From Anaspis maculata (taxonomy: Eukaryota > Arthropoda > Insecta > Coleoptera > Scraptiidae): a stretch of DNA of 64,000 bases. Shown here piece after piece: positions 59,001-64,000 of this stretch; the first letter of the stretch is position 1; each line of letters starts with the position of its first letter. Below the pieces are notes generated by a model, which saw only the letters and a program-made list of their open reading frames with translations, was not told the DNA's origin and did no database searches. The position numbers and the translations under genes were made by a program. The stretch spans positions 48,710,601 through 48,774,600 of the forward strand of contig OX421964.1 in NCBI GenBank assembly GCA_949128115.1. The letters are read 5' to 3'.

Positions 59001-60631
59001 TTCTTATTATTTAAAGGCGATCGGTGAAGTGTGAACAATCTTTAACAACAATTAATTTGCATGGGTCGCCAAACTCGTCTGAAGGCAAATATTCACTTAA
59101 CCTTTATGTCGTCATATCCTTAGATCTAATTCAACTATGTATTTTTTTTATTGAAGTATACAATACATAGCGACCATTGTAATAGTGTAACAGCGATCAA
59201 AGAACAATTATTCAATAATTTATAATAAACCAGGTAACATCTTGAACAGCTATAAATGCATTATCCTTTACAGCCAGCGGGTAGCTTTTTTGTTCTTGCA
59301 AAGCTTTATATACACGAAGCATAAGAATTCAAAGCACTGGGGATGGAATCTTCTGAAAAAAAAGATTTGGGACTTATAATTTTATAGATATGACTTTTTT
59401 TCTCAAGCATTAACTTTAAAGAGTGCACGCAACAGAGTAATGTGAATAGTGAGGGCAGTCATTTTCAGAAAGTCATTTAGATACACCATCAAGGGTGAAG
59501 ATACCAACACAAATTATGGAAAAGTATGAAAATGAAAAAGAAAAACAGTTTCACCAGTACTAATCAGAAACTTCACGGAGTTGTTGAGATCTTAAACACC
59601 AGCGGTTCTCGATATTTTCTCAAAACTTGAGATAGATAGAGGGGCGGGCTCAGTGCGGTGATCACATCAGAGTGGATTGTGTGTTGGGAGTAGTGACTCG
59701 CGTGAAATTCGCTCGCCGTTCGGCTTAATTGGGGAACGAAAATCATTGCGTCATGAAACGGCACTTGAGTGCGCTAGCTGTAAGTTCGCCTGGAAGGAGA
59801 GAACACTGGAACGTGTGGGAACAGGCCACGATGTTCTCGCTTTATCTTGGCTCTGATGCTTGAGGGTTGTGAATGGAGGAAGGGCAGCGGGGACTACGGA
59901 TGGCCGGATGGCCGTTGATGGTGTAGTAGTAACAGGAAGATGTAGCTGATTATATTGGCGTGTTATCAGAGCGCGATTGAGTGAGCAATTTGCAGCGAAC
60001 CAGCGACATTTTGCTGGTATTTGGTGCACGGCGAACACTGCTCCACGCTGTACTTGCAACACGTAATACGATCACCACCGTGTGTCTCCTCCAACATCCA
60101 CTTCGACAGCAGCAGCAGCAGCAACAGTAACAACACGCTGAACGCTTCCCACTCGTAAAACTTGCATGGTCGTTGAGGGGTTGTTCTGTTAGTTTGTTGT
60201 TAGTTAGTTAGATGAATACCTATACGAAGTGAGAGGAAGCATCGGAATCCGATTTCGCCGTTAACATCAGTGAAAACGTTTATGCAGTCGTCGACGCGAT
60301 TCCCTTAAGCTCTTTAGAGTTACCTCAAGAACTGTTCGCCCGTATTGAACGGTCGTATCAATTATTTCGGGAGTAAATACATACTTCAATCGTCACAAAC
60401 AGCTCTTTATTTCGTGAACTATCATGCGGGATTGATTGTTTCAAGCACCATCAAAAGTTGCTAACAGCGTTTAACATATACAGGCAATCAAGTATTGCGC
60501 CATCGACCACTTGAAGTTCGCGGGCAGAGTTTCATTATATCTTGCAGTTTCGTCAAAATGATTTCCGCAATGTTATGCTGACATTTCAAATTCGGCTAAT
60601 CAGAAAGAGATGGGCAGAACAGAAGGATATA
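53059..60631. other. No gene supported over 7.5 kb
   Basis: A T10-rich run is near 53330, an (AC)n run at about 55936-55952 and a (CAG)n run at about 60108-60125. The plus ORF at 57761-58066 and others show no recognisable domain. The stretch at 53060-53650 is GC-richer and could be a transposon remnant. Confidence 0.3.
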
Positions 60632-61193
60632 CAGGGTGTTTCAGTGACCTTGCATAATACTTCGGGAGGTGATTCCTCTCAAGAAAATAAGTCGAGAAGT
60701 TAAAGACAAATTTTTTTCCCCAAGTGCTCCCTGAGGCAGTTACCCCCTCAAAGGTGCAAAGTGCAACAAAGTTTTTGATGATTTTCTCAAGAACTGTCAA
60801 AGGTACGAGCACAGACGTACGAGCTTCAAATTTAATATTTTCGATAGGCTTGTTCAATCCAAAACTTTCATTTCTCTTGCATTTTTCAAGTGAAAAAACA
60901 CGAACGTGTCTAGAATAATTTTCAACATGATCCCAATCCCCTCTAATTTCACTGCCACTGGTTAGATTTGTTTAAAACTTTGCATGTACATTTGCACTGT
61001 TGAGAAACTTCTCTACACTAAATTTGAAGTTCTTTTGACGGTTTTTTAGCAGACTTTGTTTTTCTACGTACCTTTGAGGGGCTGTAACTCCCTTGGGAAG
61101 CACTTTGAGAAAAATGTTACTCCTACTTTTCAACATGGTTTCTTGAGAGGAATCACCTCCCGAAGTATTATGCAAGGTCACCGAAACACCATG
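60632..61193. mobile_element. Palindromic MITE, TA|CAGGGTGTTTC ends
   Basis: The left end CAGGGTGTTTCAGTGACC is mirrored at the right with two changes (GGTCACCGAAACACCATG). TA flanks lie at 60630-60631 and 61194-61195. Arms extend inward through TTGCATAATACTTCGGGAGG and its mirror. 562 bp, non-coding. Confidence 0.85.
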
Positions 61194-61195
61194 TA

Positions 61196-61516
61196 TACAA
61201 TACCTACCTAACTGTACTTTACCTAAATGTATTTAGGAAGGTTGAATAATAATACTTGCCTGTGAGTGTAACGAAACGTCTTTAGACTAGGATCATTTTT
61301 GAAAAAGTGGCCTAGAAAGTGGTTCTAGAGGCAAGTCATGTTAAAGTTTGGCAACGTATGTTTCAACGGTATTTGGACCTCGCTAAATACGAAAACCATT
61401 GTTGCCAAGCCGAATTTTGCACCGAAGGCCCGCAATGGGGGGGGGTAAAGGGGAGGGAAGACCAAAAATCACAATTTTTCACCATTTTTGATACCAGAAC
61501 TGAGACCTGTCCTGTC
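61196..61516. other. No recognisable feature
   Basis: Short spacer between two palindromic elements. Confidence 0.4.
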
Positions 61517-61658
61517 AATAGGTTTGTTCGCGTCGCATGAACTTTCTGCACTTTCTGCACTCAAACTGCTGTGATTGGTCAGCTGCTGCCAGGGACCCCA
61601 CGCTATTGGCTAGGGTGCAGAAAGTGCAAAAAGTTCATGCGACGCGAACAAACCTATT
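61517..61658. mobile_element. 142-bp near-perfect hairpin MITE
   Basis: Arms of about 44 bp with one mismatch (AATAGGTTTGTTCGCGTCGC at the left and its exact mirror at the right) enclose a 54-bp loop. The ends share TAGGTTTGTT with 48026-49100. Read on either strand it would fold into one long stem. Confidence 0.85.
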
Positions 61659-62115
61659 AATGTGGAGTAAATTACATCGTATCTTGATGAACTGAGGTCT
61701 TATACTATCATCTTGAAATAATTACTGTCAAAATTTCCAGAGAGGGGCGACTGGTGAGGGAAATGTTGACTGTGTATATGACTCTTCTTTTTCCTTGATT
61801 TTGAGCAAATATATACATGTTTGGTATCTTTTCATTCTTTTCCTATCAAGTTTCATATTCTCAATTCAATTATGGTGTCGCGAATCGACGTTGCAGCAAG
61901 GTTGGTTGTGAACCAAAAAGCTCACGGAGCAAAGAATTGTGTTGCGCGCCGACATCCAATCGTGCGCTGTCTGATAAAAAGTAGTACTGTCAACGTATGT
62001 AAAAAGTCTGTAACCGAAAATTAAAAGAACGTTTTGTAGCAGCAGTTTTTGTGGATTTTCCTAAGAGAACCGGCCTTTTTGGCCATAGGAACGGGTAGTT
62101 CCGCGATTTCGAACA
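61659..62115 (+). repeat. Probable 5' LTR region of the BEL/Pao element, start unresolved
   Basis: The sequence just before the primer site ends TTTCGAACA, which would close an LTR. The left LTR boundary cannot be set because the 3' LTR is outside the window. A TATA-like AATATATACATG is at about 61808. Confidence 0.5.
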
Positions 62116-62117
62116 TT

Positions 62118-62135
62118 TGGCGACCGTGACAGGAC
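62118..62135 (+). promoter_or_regulatory. Primer binding site, tRNA-Arg
   Basis: TGGCGACCGTGACAGGAC complements CCA plus the 3' end of an insect tRNA-Arg as I recall it (GTCCTGTCACGGTCG). Confidence 0.8.
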
Positions 62136-62267
62136 AGTTGGAAACTCCACAACGTGTACCGGAGCGAGCTTAGAAAAAGTGCGAACGTTATTTTGAAAAC
62201 ATTCCTGTTGAACTGTGGGACTCGGTGGCTTACGAAGGACTTTTCGACGTGCGCGAATTCATCGAGG

Positions 62268-64000
62268 ATGGAGCGTATCAGGAAGTCCAGGACCGTGCAC
62301 CGAGGTGCCTTCACAAGAATTGCAAATCAACTGAGCGCATTGATAGCAGTAGCGAACCCCGCCGTACCAGAAATTCGGGCCGCGTTTGAATTGCTGCAAG
62401 AGAAGCAAGACGCTCTTCGAGAACTCGATAGTCAGATTTATGATTCCATGTTAGAAAACGACGCCAGCGAGGAGGACCTGGGCCTGGAAGTACTGGAAGT
62501 CTCATTCTGCAGACGAGTATTTGTCAGTTTTTACAAATATATCGGTTCGGTGTCGTACCATTGGGGCAGAGCCGGACGGGGACGATGGTTCTGCAAGGAC
62601 CCCGGTTAGCAGCCGAATCAATGGCGGCGGACGAGTTTTGCCAAATCCGCGCAATTTCAAACTGCCAAAAATCGAACTGCGTAGATCCGGGGGCGACATT
62701 CGCGACTGGCTGCCGTTTTGGAGTCAATTCAAGAAAATCAATGGCGATCCTGATATCGCAGAGGAAGACAAGTTTCAGTACCTAATGCAAGCTACAGTAC
62801 CAGGCTCGAGAGCGCAAGAGTTAGTAGAAAGTTTTCCGCCCACGGCTGAGAACTACGCAAAGGTGATTGGAAGCTTAAAATCGAGATTCGGCAGGGAGGA
62901 GCTTCAGGTGGAGGTGTACGTCCGCGAGCTGCTAAAACTTGTCCTTGACAAAGCGTATCATCAGAATGGCGTGCCATTGGTCAGTTTATACGATCGAATC
63001 GAGACTCAGCTGCGAGCCTTGGAATCACTCGGAGTCACGACCAAAAAATGCGCGGCTATGTTGTATCCCTTGGTAGAGTCATGCTTGTCTGAGGAGCTTC
63101 TAAGGGTATGGCAACGTTTGTCTCATTTCACTCAGTAAACGCGCAAACGATAGATTGGTTGGAAGAATTGATGACATTTTTGAAAGCAGAAGTTGAGAGT
63201 GAAGAACGCGTGCGCATGGCTGCGGAAGGGTTTGCCAAACTGGGCCACGATTCGACGGCGAAGAAAGGCAGACTGAGATCAGCTGATTCAAACACACCCA
63301 CCGCTTTAGGTTTGATTAACACTCAGCTTCCAAAATGCATCTTTTGCGATGGTGCGCATGAAAGCGAAGACTGTTTTAAGGCGCAGAAAATGGCTAACCA
63401 AGAAAAGCATCACGTTCTACGGTCAAGGGGAGCTTGTTTCGTGTGCGTAAAATTGGGGCACTTGAGTCGAAAATGCAATGTTCAGGTAAGATGCTATTTT
63501 TGTGGGAAGCGTCATTTCATATTGTTGTGCCCAGAACTGCCAAAGTATCAGAGGAGCGTTTCCGATAAAAGGGGCGAAGAGGAAAGCTCGGAAGAGTCGT
63601 CAAGAAACACAGAGCAAGCGTTGGCAAACAAGACACATTCGTACGTCTTTCTTCAAACCTTGAGAGTGAAGATTCGAAGCAAGTCGCGGGAACGAGAGGT
63701 ACGGGCCTTGATAGATACGGGTTCGCAGAGATCTTATGTACTAGCATCGACAGCGGTCGAAATGAAGTACTCGGCCAAACGAAACGAGAAGATGACTCAT
63801 GCTCTTTTTGCGGTACTTATTCACCGGAGGAGAGTCATTCCTGCTACGATCTGCGGCTATCCAGCTTGGACGGAAAATACGCTTGTCACTTCGAAGCTTT
63901 TGACCAGACAAGCATTTGTGATAGCATTTCTGCAATTTATGACGGTAGCTGGCTGAAAGAGCTAGAAAAGTTGAAAATTCGTCCTACTGATGTCAAAGAT
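62268..64000 (+). pseudogene. BEL/Pao gag-protease, three frame breaks, continues past the window
   Basis: ATG at 62268 gives MERIRKSRTVHRGAFTRIAN and an LLQEKQDALREL coiled-coil-like stretch, as in BEL Gag N-termini. A frame change near 62500 is followed by the DUF1759-type capsid region (KIELRRSGGDIRDWLPFW to about 63050). A second change lies near 63132, then LEELMTFLKAEVESEERV. Three zinc knuckles follow at about 63335-63530: CIFCDGAHESEDC, CFVCVKLGHLSRKC, CYFCGKRHFILLC. The protease motif is DTGSQRSYV near 63715. A third change lies near 63810, after which the frame is open to the window edge. The order Gag-knuckles-protease fits BEL/Pao. The three breaks suggest decay, though sequencing indels cannot be excluded. 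Confidence 0.85.

Overview
The window looks like nuclear DNA of an arthropod, most likely an insect. It has moderate AT bias, Ty3/gypsy and BEL/Pao retrotransposons primed by animal-type tRNAs, a tRNA-derived SINE, many short palindromic DNA transposons, spliceosomal GT/AG signals, and no bacterial-style gene packing. A hemipteran such as a whitefly or aphid relative would fit, but I cannot fix the species from sequence alone.

No intact host protein gene can be supported. Nearly everything recognisable is mobile DNA. The best-preserved unit is a young Ty3/gypsy element (37706-42304). It has two 134-bp LTRs, a 5-bp target duplication, a tRNA-Trp primer site, a gag split by one frame step and a full protease-RT-RNase H-integrase ORF read by a -1 frameshift. 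At the right edge (to 64000) lies the left part of a BEL/Pao element with a tRNA-Arg primer site and three frame breaks.

The rest is dominated by palindromic (fold-back) elements, often inserted inside one another. Regions: 0.4-0.7 kb and 33.2-33.4 kb, a dispersed repeat pair; 1.5-2.4, 8.6-9.0, 26.2-27.5, 42.5-43.5 and 60.6-61.2 kb, palindromes flanked by TA, four ending CAGGGTG and one a divergent relative; 6.9-8.0 kb, a palindrome carrying a cassette with 9-bp duplications; 11.7-13.1 kb, an element with many CCATGGG-type repeats; 14.2-16.4 and 29.8-31.3 kb, large palindromes with similar ends; 25.8-28.4 kb, a three-level nest including the SINE; 42.7-43.3 kb, an AT-rich hAT-type MITE; 46.9-50.1 kb, a three-level nest around a decayed mobile-element protein gene.

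Host-like signals are few: a heat-shock-type promoter at about 17.64-17.86 kb with no coding region after it, a three-exon Myb/SANT-like gene at 20.6-21.4 kb with two frame breaks, and a tiny ORF with a signal-peptide-like start at 34.3 kb. The genes do not form a pathway. The window reads as a repeat-rich intergenic or intronic region in which successive transposon waves are layered. The unusual feature is the number of near-perfect palindromes, which could give double-stranded RNA if transcribed.
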